A DNA stretch of 64,000 bases, from assembly GCA_023374025.1 (NCBI GenBank), contig SIJG01000034.1:1305914-1369913 (forward strand). Reading direction: 5' to 3'. The position numbers were made by a program, and so were the translations under genes. The notes under the pieces were generated by a model. It was not told where the DNA came from, made no database searches, and saw only the letters and a list, made by a program, of their open reading frames with translations. This DNA comes from Heterodera schachtii. Lineage: Eukaryota; Nematoda; Chromadorea; Rhabditida; Heteroderidae. Below are positions 47,471 through 58,439 of the stretch, one piece after another (position 1 is the first letter of the stretch; each line of letters opens with the position of its first letter).

Positions 47471-48094
47471 ATTTGGTGATTATTAATAGAATAAATTCCA
47501 ATCGTATAACGAAATTCGATCCGTAAATGAATAAATATTTTGAAAAAGACATGCAGATATATTTTTTACTTATTAGTTAATACACTTTTTGATACATTTT
47601 GTCGGAATAGGACAAAACATCGCCAAGAAGAGTTTTTTGGACAATAACTTTTTTTCCTTCTCAATTAAATTCAATGTTTTAGTATTTATTCAAAATCTGA
47701 ACCTTTTATTGCCATTTTGGCAATTTTTAGTATTTTTAGTTACTAAATATTATCGAACAATACCAAGATGCTTAATTTGGTTTACAATGAAAAAAAGTCA
47801 TGATTCAAAAAAAATCTTCCGGCAATGTTTCGTTTTTGTTGTATGAACATCGACATTTCAAATTCATTTCTTTAATTTAAAAATGTCTACAATTTTTCTT
47901 CCCTTTTCTCACCCCGAGGGAACGAACGATGAATAATTAATTAGTTACTAATTAGGGCAGCACAATTTGTTGGCCAAATCACCAGCCAAATGTGCGGCGT
48001 ATAAAAGTGGTGATCAAATGGCTGTCAAACCACCAAAAACATTCATTTTATTTAATATTTTATTGCGACTTTTCCAAAAATTCAATTTCCAAAA
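47471..48094. promoter_or_regulatory. Intergenic, putative promoter of the next gene
   Basis: Mostly AT-rich. GCGTATAAAAGTGG at about 47,997 is a good TATA-box match, 98 bp before the ATG at 48,095, and lies in a short non-repetitive stretch. The first 400 bp are 3' flank of the acetyltransferase gene with nothing recognised. Confidence -1.
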
Positions 48095-49362
48095 ATGGTT
48101 GCCAAGCTTCTTCCGGTCATCCTCTGCTGCTTGTTTTTGGTATGTTTAATCACTCGGTATAAAATACTGTAATCCGAATAGAAAATGAGGGAATACGGTA
48201 TCTATGAAGACAAAAAAAGAATTCAGTGAAATATTTTAAATAAAGTAATAAAGCTTAATAATTTCTCGAGACCGGAAAATTCAATTTCGCGGATTTATTA
48301 GGATTTAAAATCGGTCGCCTGACGAATCCGCCTTATTAATCCACAGCAAAATGCCAAAAAAATGCACGATTGTGGGCCCAATAAATCCTACAAATTCGTA
48401 AGACATTATAACATAATAGAAAATGTTAGACAAAAATTCGAAAATAATCTTAATTCCTAAATTTGTTACCATCATTTTTTCGGCACTTTTAGGGACAGTT
48501 CGAATTCGTGGGCGGCTGTTGTACGACAATTTTTTGTCATAATTTTTTCAATTATTTTAAATGCTTTTAATGTAAATTTTAAATTACAAAAGTTCGTTTT
48601 GAATTGGACAAACTGAAAGTTCGTGGTGTGACCAACGGATTGGGTGGGTGTTTGAGCGGAGTTCATTTCTAAAATAAAACACTTTCAGGCTTAAAATTGG
48701 AATCCTTACTCAATTTAAACGCAAAAAAGACATTGATGTGAAAATTTACGAGATGAAATCACCCGATTTCGTTTATCGCCAATTTGGTTAGAATATGAAA
48801 ATTACACTAATTTCACACCACAATTTAATTGTCTTCCTTTCCGTTTTAAGTGTGAGCACAGCCGATTGGCGGGTGGAGAAATTCGCAATTGGGTTCAGTT
48901 GTCTATTTGGTTCAGTTCGAAGATGGCCTTGGCACTTCCGATGCAAAAGCGATGAATTGGCACAATTTGCTCCATTCTTTGCACATTTCATGCCCCCAAA
49001 TTAAAACAATTGACGTCAAAATTTTCTTCGAATTTCGTCCGGGCGAACACGAGGGTTTTTTGCACCATTTTGCTGAAATGGTCACCCAATTTGTGGACAA
49101 CATTTTCCCGTCGCTTTCCGAAGGCAGCGCAAAGGCACAAATTAGCGTTTTGTTGGAGCTTAGCTGTGGCATTTTCGCTTACCAGGCACCGAGATTTTTC
49201 ATTATATAAATCGTACTCTAACATTTTCGGTGTCCTTAATAATTGTCAATTTTCAAGGATCTCTCCTTGAACATGTGCGATCTCTTCAAAAGAGGCGGCG
49301 AACATATCGACTTGCAGGATGCATCCGAAGAATACTGCGCAAGGGAATGCCGGGTAATTTGA
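48095..49362 (+). CDS. Uncharacterised, probably secreted protein
   Basis: Exon 1 (48095-48139) encodes M-V-A-K-L-L-P followed by VILCCLFL, a signal-peptide start, ending at GTATGT. Further likely exons: 48494-48522, 48595-48646, about 48,690-48,740, about 48,855-49,180 and 49,258-49,362. The long one reads NWHNLLHSLHISCPQIKTID and VTQFVDNIFPSLSEG in one uninterrupted frame; the last encodes a Cys-bearing C-terminus (NMCDLFKRGG, EEYCARECRVI) before TGA. I could not fix all internal borders, and the last intron would need a GC donor (CAG/GCACCG). Family not recognised. TATA box upstream, signal peptide and open exons make a real gene likely. Confidence -1.
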
Positions 49363-49572
49363 TTATTGTGTCTAAAAGGGTTATTTTTGCAAAAATAAAT
49401 GCTGATACATCGATATGAACTGATTGCAAAGATTCGACTTACATTCGAACTCCCCAAAACCAACAAATGATTATATCACTTTCATATTTTGACAAGCCAT
49501 TTTTGAAATTATAACATTTAATTATGTTCATTTTTTCTTTGCTTTTTTTTTGACTAATTGTAAGGGGGCGGA

Positions 49573-49952
49573 GTCGTTATTTAAAAAACCATCATTATGA
49601 TTTGATGGATAATTATTTATAACTTAGCTTAGAAGCAACCAAATTTTTATTTCTTCACATCATTCGATAGCCCTAAGTATGCTCTACCAGTCTACTAAAT
49701 TTCAGAAAATTTCATTAAGTTTCAATAAAGTTATGGCTAGATGAACTCAAAAAACCTTGTTTTTCGAGTATTTTTCGAGCATCTTTGGTCCTAACATTTT
49801 TGAAACTTGACGAAATTTTATGAAATTTTGTAAACTGATAAAGCATACTTAGGGCTATCGAATGATATGAAGAAATAAAAATTTGGTTGCTTTTAAGCTA
49901 AGTTATAAATAATTTTTCATCAAATCATAATGATGGTTTTTTAAATAACGAC
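49573..49952. repeat. Hairpin element with shared core
   Basis: Ends GTCGTTATTTAAAAAACC and GGTTTTTTAAATAACGAC are perfect inverses. Inner core CATCATTCGATAGCCCTAAG is mirrored by CTTAGGGCTATCGAATGATA. Same family as 34,387-34,801. It abuts the next element exactly. Confidence -1.
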
Positions 49953-49959
49953 CTAGCAC

Positions 49960-50789
49960 CAGGGATGGCATTCCGAGGCCCCAAAAATTTTCGGAAATCG
50001 GAAATCGGAATTCCGGGGGTCAAAAAATTTTCGGAAATCGGAAGTCGGAATTCCGACGTCCAAAATTTTTTCGGAAATCGGAAATCGGAATTCCGACCCC
50101 AAAAACGTCGGAAATCGGAAATCGGAAATTTTTCAAAAATATAAAATATAATAAAAAAAACTTCTAAATATTTTAATAGGCTAATTTTTATAATTCTTAA
50201 CAAATAAATGGTGATTTCAAAAATATTTTGGTTATTTCAATATTTTGCTTGAAAAATTATTCAATGATTTTATTAAAATCTTTTTTTATGTATTTTTGCA
50301 TAATTTTAGAACATTTTTGGGAAAAGGAGTGATTGATTATTTATACGTTTTTTACGGCGCGTTTTTTTCAAAAACTTTTTGGGAACAGGAGGGGGAGGGT
50401 CCGGCGGTGCCGATAGGCGCCGTCGGGAAAATTTTGTAATTTTTAATGCGATTTCTTAACAGATTTTGTCCAAAAAATGACAAATTTTTGTAATTTTGAG
50501 CAAATTTTGCAAGAAAATTAAGGTTTTTAGGGTCCGGCGGTGCCGATAGGCGCCGCCGGAAAATTTTTGAAAGTTTCAGTTCAATTTATTAACAGAAATT
50601 GTACAAAAATTACTAATTTTTTGAAAAAATATTTAAAAAAAAATTTCCGAAAATTTCCGACTTTTCATCAAAAATTTCGGAAATCGGAAGTCGGAATTCC
50701 GACGTCCAAAATTTTTTCGGAAATCGGAATTCCGACCCCAAAAATGTCGGAAATCGGAAGTCGGAAATCGGAATTCCGTGCCATCCCTG
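49960..50789. mobile_element. hAT-like MITE with CAGGGATGGCA ends
   Basis: Ends CAGGGATGGCA and TGCCATCCCTG with a perfect 8-bp target duplication CCTAGCAC (49,952-49,959 and 50,790-50,797). The interior is an array of GGAAATCGGAATTCCG palindromic units on both sides and a repeated GTCCGGCGGTGCCGATAGGC (50,399 and 50,531). No transposase. Fragments occur at 41.9 and 44.35 kb. Confidence -1.
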
Positions 50790-50797
50790 CCTAGCAC

Positions 50798-51396
50798 CAT
50801 TGTGTATTTTCGCTTCAAATGATCATTTTTAACAATTTTGAGAAAGAATTAAAAAAAATCAGATTTTTAAGATTAATTTAAAATTCAAGCTCTTAATTTA
50901 AAAAATAGAGATTTTTCGAAAAATTATCGTGACTTCAATCCCGCGGGATCCCGCGTGATTGGTAAAATGGTCGGGAGGGATACCGATTCGGGATCCCGAA
51001 TGAAATCCCGATCAATCCCGATGAATATAAAAAATCGCTCGGACGGATCCCGAGATCGGGATCCCGAAGAAATCCCGCGGGATCCCGATCCCGTCCGGTC
51101 TCACAAAGCAATAGCTTAGAAAAAGCTTTTAAACAAATGTTGGATTTGGATGACCAAGAAGTTATAGTGAAAAAACATACTGGGGCTGAACCGTGGGGAC
51201 TGAACTGAGGTAAACCGGGCCAGACCCCTCTGCGATCTAAACATTTTTTTTGATGGAACCGCCATAAAAATGGTACTATATACTAAGATTAATGATCCTG
51301 TCTCAGAATTTCAGGTGATCCCAAAAATGTCCAATTAACAGTTTAAAAATTGACAAAAAAAAAGTTTCTGATCAAATTTAACAGAATAATTTTGAT
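50798..51396. repeat. ATCCCG-rich palindromic block and flank
   Basis: 50,935-51,105 is made of GGGATCCCG/CGGGATCCC palindromes (for example CCCGCGGGATCCCGCG). The remainder is AT-rich with no gene. Confidence -1.
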
Positions 51397-51469
51397 TCAT
51401 GGCTTACGGAATATTAAAAATCGATAAAAATTTAAATAAAAAAAAACAAAATTTGAAACTAAAAAATAG

Positions 51470-52730
51470 GAAAGAGGAACAGAAAGGGGAAGAGAAAGGA
51501 GGAAGAGAAAGCGGAAGAGAAAGGGGAAAAAGGAAGGGGAAGAAGAACATGAGTGGAAGAGGAACAGAAAGGGGAAGAGAAAGCGGAAGAGAAAGGGAAA
51601 AAGGAATGGGAAGAGGAAAAGGAGTGGAAGAGGAAAAAGAGGAAACGAAAGGGGAAGTGAAAGCTGAAGAGAACGTGGAAAAGAAATAAAAAGAGAAAGA
51701 GGAATAGAAAAAGGAAGAGAAATAGGAAGAGAAAGAGGAACAAAAAGGGGAAGAGAAAGCGGAAGAGAAGGGGGAAAAGAAAGAGGGAAACGGAAGAGAA
51801 ATAGAACAGAAAGGGGAAGAGAAAGAGGAAGACAAGTAGGAAGAGAAAGAGGAACAAAAGCGGAAAGAGAAAAGGGAGAGAAAGGAGAAAGGGGATGAGA
51901 AAAAGAAAGGGGAAGAGGAGGAGAAAGGGGAAGAGAACAAGGGAAAGAGGAAGGAGAAGAGGAACAGGAGTGGAAGAAAAAGGCGAAAAGAAAGAGGGAA
52001 AAAGGAATGGGAAGAGAAACCGAAAGAGAAAATGGAACAGAAAGGGGAAAAGAAAGAGGAAGACAAATAAGAAGAGAAAGTGGAACAAAAGGGGAAAGAG
52101 AAAAAAAGAGAGAAAGGGGAAAGGGAAGGGGAAGAGGAGTGGAAGAGGAAAAGAAAGGGGAAGAGGAAGAGAAAGGTAATGAGAAAAAGGGAGGGAAGAG
52201 GAAGAGAAAGGGAGAGAAAAAGGGAAAGAGAAAGAGGAACAAAACGGGAAGAGGAAAGCGGAAGAGAAAGGGGAAAAGAAAGAGGCAAACGGAAGAGAAA
52301 CCGGAAGAGAAAGGGGAAGAGAATGGGGAACAGAAAGAGGGAAAAGGAAGGGGAAGAGAAACCGAAAGAGAAAACGGAAGAGAATGGGGAAAAGAAAGAG
52401 GGAAAAGGGAAGGGGAATTGAAAGCGGAAGAGAAAATGGAACAGAAAGGGGAAAAGAAAGAGGAAGACAAATAGGAAAGAGAAAGTGGAAACAAAAGGGG
52501 AAAGAGAAAAGGGAGAGAAAGGGGAAAAGGGAAGGGGAAGAGGAGTGGAAGAGGAAAAGAAAGGGAAGAGGAAGAGAAAGGGGATGAGAAAATTGGAAAA
52601 GGAAGAGAAAGCGGAAGAGAAACCGGAAGAGAAAGCGGAAGAGAAACCGGAAGAGAAACCGGAAGAGAAAGCGGAAGAGAATGGGGAAGAGGAAGAGGAA
52701 AAAATGAAGGGGAAGATGAATAGATTTGAA
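51470..52730 (+). repeat. 1.26-kb purine (GGAAGAGAAAGG) tract
   Basis: Almost uninterrupted G/A on the plus strand, built of irregular GGAAGAGAAAGGGG-type hexamer and dodecamer repeats with a more regular 12-bp end (GAAACCGGAAGA, 52,615-52,690). Long frames on both strands (Lys/Glu/Arg/Gly-rich or Ser/Phe/Pro/Leu-rich) are composition artefacts. Such mirror-type homopurine tracts can form triplex DNA (established knowledge). Confidence -1.
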
Positions 52731-52887
52731 GTTAGTCTTTTTAAGTTTTTTGGCGCGGAGCGCCCTCTAGAGACAGTGTTAAATAGCGAAGCTATTTCAA
52801 TTAAAGAAAAATAATTAAAACCATCTTTTTCAGTGCCCATAGGGCACTGGTTTTACAATTAAAGAAAATGGGCTGACTCTCTTCAGT

Positions 52888-53995
52888 TTACGCGCCCAAT
52901 CAACGACCATCTTTTGTTTTTTAGGTCATAATTTTTTCTTATGGAAGCCTATATTCTGGTATCAAAGGTTTGAAGTCTGTAGGTTTTATAAACAAAATTT
53001 TAGACAAAAAAAAATATTAAATATATGTACTAAAAAAGCTAAATTTCGTGTTCTCACTGATTTTTTTTCTCTTGTATTAATAAATTCACGAGACTTAAGC
53101 TTTTATTGATGCCAAGAATGTAGGCCTTGATCAAGTAAGGAAAATAGTTGGGCAAAGGTGTAGATCATTGGTCCCGAAATTTTTTAATTTAATTTTTTTT
53201 TCTTTATTTTTTTAAACTTTTCTAGGAGTGTTTTGAAGAGCTGAGCACGAATCCGGCCTCCATTTTGGCCAATTCCGAATCCCTAACCCGAACTCGAACA
53301 TTTTTTGAGAATTAATTTTAAAATTTCTCTTAAATTAGTGTTTCGGGGTTGTTAACTTTAGACAAAAAGCATTTCAAAACCAAAAAATGGGCATTCTGTA
53401 AAGATACGAACATAAAAACGAATTTTGATAATTTTGAATTTTCGATTTTTTGTTCGAGTTCGGGTCCGATATTTGAAATTGGTCAAAATTAATGGCAGAT
53501 TCGTGATCAGCAACCCCGAAAACACTAGAAACAATGTTTTAAGAGAAATTTAAAAATTTTAAAATTTCGGGGTTGCTGATCACGAATCTGCCATTAATTT
53601 TGACCAATTTCAAATATCGGACCCGAACTCGAACAAAAAATCGAAAATTCAAAATTATCAAAATTCGTTTTTATGTTCGTATCTTTACAGAATGACCATT
53701 TTTTGGTTTTGAAATGCTTTTTGTCTAAAGTTAACAACCCCGAAACACTAATTTAAGAGAAATTTTAAAAAATTTTAAAATTAATTCTCAAAAAATGTTC
53801 GAGTTCGGGTTAGGGATTCGGAATTGGCCGAAATGGAGGCCGGATTCGTGCTCAGCTCTTCAAAACACTCCTAGAAAAGTTTAAAAAAATAAAGAAAAAA
53901 AAAATTAAATTAAAAAATTTCAGGACCAATGATCTACACCTTTGCCAAATAGTTGACCTAAGAAATTGAGGATGGTCGTTGATTGGATGCGTAAA
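52888..53995. mobile_element. Large palindrome (about 1.1 kb) with a nested hairpin in one arm
   Basis: Outer ends TTTACGCGCCCAATCAACGA and TCGTTGATTGGATGCGTAAA. The inner arms pair from GGCAAAGGTGTAGATCATTG (53,152) to CAATGATCTACACCTTTGCC (53,926), through CTCGAACATTTTTTGAG, down to a centre near 53,545. The left arm has about 220 extra bases (52,925-53,145) with the hairpin core (TTCTGGTATCAAAGG ... GATGCCAAGAATGTAG) that the right arm lacks. No coding content. Confidence -1.
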
Positions 53996-54899
53996 CAATA
54001 GAGTCACAAATCACGTCCAAATTCATTTTTATTCAGAGACCAATATATGAATTTTTATCGGTTTGGCCCTCAACTTGGTCTCGGCCTTTGTTTGTTCGTT
54101 CACTTTTGTTGGTGTTGTGTTTCATGGCGAGCATATGAAGCTTTATTGGAACGGAAGGATGAGGAAATGGTGGAACAATTGGAAGGAGGACAAACAAACC
54201 ATTAATTAATTAATTATAAATGATCATTTTTATTTTTTCTTTGAAATGCAATAAACATTTGAGGATTAATGTCTGGAGATTTTTGGTTTGCTTTCTTTGG
54301 TCGGGACAATGCGACCAATTTAAATCTCATTTATAAAACACGAAAATATTTTATATGTTTATGGATATTGACTATGGTTGCATAATAACCCGGGAATCCA
54401 GTCCTATCCTACCAGCAGGGGCCTTTCAGAATTACCAATGACAGAGACAAATGATAAATTTATCGTTATATACGCCGTTTGTCGTTTATCATCAATAAGA
54501 ATTAAAAAAATGTTGTATGTAGCCCGAAATTTGTCGTCTGAAATTAGGCGTTTGTTTGTCGTTTGTCTTCTAAATTCTGATTGTTTTTTACCATAAACGC
54601 AAAATTTCAGACGACAAACGACAAATATTTGGGGGGCGCTCAACACCGCCCCTCAAATTTGTCGTCTGAGAAGTGTCCCAAAAAGGCACCACAAATATTT
54701 TCATCTAAAAGTCCAAACTGCTGACTGTCTGGCTGCTGCTGCATCACTCAAATTTGTCGTCTGAGAAATGTCCAAAAATCCACCAAATTATTTCCATTCA
54801 AAAAATTTATCTTTTCTCAAAATCATATCCCTATGGGTAATTAATTGAGTTCGCTGATTATGAATACAACCTCAGATTTTCATTATCTATGCTTTTGTC
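53996..54899. other. Intergenic; possible C-terminal exon and GTCGTCTGAAAT repeats
   Basis: 54,130-54,205 could be read as an exon end (AYEALLERKDEEMVEQLEGG... then stop), but no partner exons are visible. 54,480-54,770 holds inverted and direct copies of TTTGTCGTCTGA, another small repeat. Nothing else seen. Confidence -1.
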
Positions 54900-55450
54900 G
54901 GCTCAAGTACAGTTTATGCCTCCAATGGACTTTTATGCGTCCAATCAATTTTTATGCGTCCATTCTATTTTTTATGCGTCCAATCAATTTTTATGCGTCC
55001 AATCAAATTTTTCATCCGGTGATCATGTTTATGCTAGCTCTATTTCCGTTTAGCTGCAGCTTAATTCATCATAGGGAATGGTACGGCTTAATCATTGGCT
55101 AATTTGGATACTGAAGAGCGAACCCATGGCCTTTTTGCGGAATTTGTCCTAATACTAACAAAAGCTACCATAAAGGTCGTTAGTATTAACGAATCTAGCT
55201 AAGAAACGGAAAACAACTTATCTTATATGACTGGTAATTCTGCTAAGATATTCAAAATTTTGTAAAAATAGACCAGAAAATCTTGGTGGAATATTGTCAA
55301 TGCAATACAATTCGATGTAAAAAATTGATTGGACGCATAAAAATTTGATTGGACGCACAAAAATTGAATGGACGCATAAAAATTGATTGGACGCATAAAA
55401 GTCGATTGGACGCACAAAAGTCCATTGGACGCATAAACTGTACTTGAGCC
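54900..55450. mobile_element. Foldback element with internal TTTTATGCGTCCAATC repeats
   Basis: Inverted ends GGCTCAAGTACAGTTTATGC / GCATAAACTGTACTTGAGCC and a perfect 8-bp target duplication CTTTTGTC at 54,892-54,899 and 55,451-55,458. Each arm consists of four to five tandem copies of TTTTATGCGTCCAATCAA in opposite orientation. The centre is unique AT-rich sequence with no coding frame. An 8-bp TSD suggests hAT-type mobilisation, though the ends do not match YARNG. Confidence -1.
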
Positions 55451-55458
55451 CTTTTGTC

Positions 55459-56235
55459 TATGATTTTTCATCAAGTTATTTAGGTCTTTCGAATTTATGC
55501 ATAGGGTTAGAATTAGAGCAAAATAAACGTTGATTCAAAATATGCGCACCCAAAAAACCATAGAGACTCTTTTAACACTTTTTTCTTTTAATATAATATT
55601 TCTTAAGTAAATAAATAACATTCTTTCTTTATTGAATTTAAAATAGTGAATTTCTCTTCTACCTTCAGTTCAGAAACTTTTTCATCTAAAGTTAAATAAC
55701 CTAAAAACGCTCAAAATTTACCATTTATTATATTAAAACTTTTTTAAAAATTTCAGTTAAAAACAAAAAATAAGTATTTTAGTTAAAATCTTTTTTCAAA
55801 TCATGCCAAAAAATCGGAATTTTCTCTGGCGGCTTCTAATGACGCCGGCGCTCTCCTTTCCCATAAACTTTTGGAAACATAGTGGGACAAAAAAGATTTT
55901 TTTGAAATTTTTCAGATCTCACCAACCTAATTTTTTAAATTTCATTTTTAACATGAATATAAATTGATAAAAATTTTTTTTTTCATGGAAAATCCCCGCT
56001 TGGTTCCCCAGTCCCACTTGAAAATCCAGGTCCCGGCTTTTCTTGTCCCTACAAACCCCTGTCTCCGTTTTCCCCAAAATTCTCGATTGGCGTTAAAAAA
56101 TAAATAAATCTTCAAAACAAAGGCAATAAATAATTAAACAATTTATGCAATAAAACATAAAAAGGGGTTCACAGAACCTTGCGGTTCAGAAGGTTATTGG
56201 ATATCTGATAAAAAGAAAGTTCTCAGATCACTTGA
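55459..56235. other. Intergenic, nothing recognised
   Basis: AT-rich sequence without coding pattern or clear repeats; the right end is the 3' flank of the MATH-BTB gene. Confidence -1.
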
Positions 56236-57930
56236 TCAGTTTCTGTTTTTAATGCCAAAAAGTTCCTTGTGCCGTTCGCTGAATTCCTTCGCCAATTCAC
56301 TGCCCAATTTATTGAGTTCTGTGAAATCGTCGAAATATTTGCTGCCACCAAAAAAGTCGTCCGTAGTCAAATTCTTCAGGATGTGTTTCTTAAAATTAGT
56401 AAACTACGGTGCTGATGTTTTTTTTCTTTTGAAGGACGTGTTTCCAAAACAATTAAAATTTCAGATTTTCAACAGTTTAACCAAATGCCAAAAGGATTAG
56501 TTTTATTTCGTTGTCATTGCCGAAATGTCATACTGTATGCCGGATTCTCCGTTTATCTTACTGTTTCTGCTGATCCCTTTTTTTTATTCAGTTTTTAAAT
56601 TCTGTCGGCGATTTGTCTTTCTCCGTTCCCAAATTTCCCTTCTTCCCAAATGAGTTTATTTCTTTCTTTTTGTCCTTCACTAATGAGAATTCCATAAGTT
56701 TATTTTAATTCACTTTAAATGCGTCCAAATTGTACTTCTCCGCCACTCTGAGTTTGAAAACGGCCGATTTTGCGCTGGACTTTGCCAGAAATTGGACACA
56801 GCGATTTTAGACAGAATCCAACAAAAAACGATCCGCAAATTCCAAAATGCCTTCAACGCATTCAGCTAAATTAACGCAAAACACAGAGATTTTATTTTTT
56901 GTCTATTTTTTAATTCCTTTCGTACCGTCCAACTCTTTGTTTTGCGGATACATTGTGGCGATAAGACGTTCAAAATGTGGCACGGCATCAGCGACATTCT
57001 CAATTTGAATTTTGGGCTTTGGTTGCGCATTTTCACCAAAAAATAATTCCTCAAAAAACTCGGAATGTGCAGCCAAAAGCTGGAAAAAAAAATTTTTTAA
57101 ATATCAATTAAGTCCTGCAAATACATATTTGTTCATGTAAACAGTTTCATCGTTGACCAGCAAAATGTCCTTCAAAAATGCGCCACTAAAATTAAAATAT
57201 TTCAATCCGAGCGGCGGCTTTTAATTAATTTTAATTTCAATTACGGCATTCCGTTTGGCCGCTCCGCCACAATGTCAGCAATGAAAGTGACCGCGTCTTC
57301 TTGTCCATCGTACCAACCGTTGTTCGGGTCCATCAATTGCTGAAAACATTGGCAAAATCATCGCCCCAGGGCTGTGCAAAAATACCGCAAATTTGATGAA
57401 ACTTTTGCTGCCCTTCTCGCGCGACTCGGCGTGGAAAAGGGCGCGCGTTTCCTCCTCCTCCGCAAAGCATTGGTTCCCGAATTTGCACGCGACGATTGAC
57501 TTGCGGACGGAGGCCAGGCAACTCCACGCTTTGTCTGTTGGATATTTAAAAGTGCGTTTCTCAAAGAATTGGCCAATGGCATCAAAATCTTTGCCTTTTT
57601 CCCACCCATTACAGTACTCCAAAAGTTACCGTTTTCGTCGCCCTCACAAAGGACAAAAAGGGCGAGTTCTGTGCCAGAATGTTCGAGTGCCATTCGCCAG
57701 TTCAATCCGTTGATGCTTTGGCTGCTGTCACTGATCAGTCGCTTCTGTCCTGTGCCTCTAGCGAAAGTGGCGAATTCATTCACCCGAAAAACAATTTGAC
57801 CACTCCGTTTGTATTTGCCATCTTAACGGGTTAATTAATTAATTATTAAAAAGAGAAAAGCCGTTTTTAATTTTTAATTTTTACCCTTTTCCTGTTGGTC
57901 GATGTTTGGCGGCGATTGCGAAGTGCCCAT
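56236..57930 (-). CDS. MATH-BTB domain protein with an in-frame stop (possible pseudogene)
   Basis: Substrate adaptor type for cullin-3 ubiquitin ligases (family knowledge). Minus-strand exons: 57895-57930, 57630-57821, 57386-57594, 57246-57339, 57125-57185, 56926-57079, 56714-56865, 56236-56388. MATH domain: [32 protein letters not shown], ending [16 protein letters not shown] after [52 protein letters not shown], then [16 protein letters not shown]. The next codon is TAA (56,807-56,809), after which the frame goes on with the expected [10 protein letters not shown]...[16 protein letters not shown] and a last exon [13 protein letters not shown]. So the protein either ends early, losing about 85 residues, or the gene has just decayed. 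All splice sites look intact. Confidence -1.
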
Positions 57931-58439
57931 TGGAATGGAAGAAGTTTTAAGCAAAAATTAAAAAAAAGGTTAAACTGATGTGTATAATGCTAAAATTTCA
58001 TATGCTTATCCCCCATGGATAATCATAGATAAATTTAATTGTGTTTAAATAAAATTTTACTCATAAATTTGAAAAATACCAAATTTTCAAAAAATAAATG
58101 AAATTGGAAAGTATTTTGTCCAAGAAAATGATTATCCTTACGAGAAATTAAAGCCCAATAATAAGGGATTCTAAGGCTAATGATCATCAAAATTTTCTTT
58201 GCCGTAGTGATCGATTGCCCGGCAAAAGTCAAATTTTGACGGGCAAAGGCAAAAGCATTCTCTGATTTGTGGGTTTTCACATCTTTGGTCTGCGGATTAT
58301 TACACAAATATTTACGAACAAATGAACAATGTGTTTTTGCCATTTTCTTTTCTCTTCATCACAACGCGCAAATTTGTAAACAAACATTGTTTTTGTTTTT
58401 TCTTCAACATGTTTTTTCCAATGACTTTCATTCCCCTTT
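57931..58439. other. Intergenic, upstream of the MATH-BTB gene
   Basis: AT-rich; contains the promoter side of the MATH-BTB gene but no clear motif. A short inverted pair AGTGATCGATTGCCCGGCAA / TTTTGACGGGCAAAG lies near 58,210-58,250. Confidence -1.

Noticed and set aside
51397..52840. Frames of 365 and 478 codons on the minus strand (Ser/Phe/Leu/Pro-rich)
   Set aside because: Product of the homopurine tract, which rarely forms stops on the pyrimidine strand; no start, splice or domain evidence.
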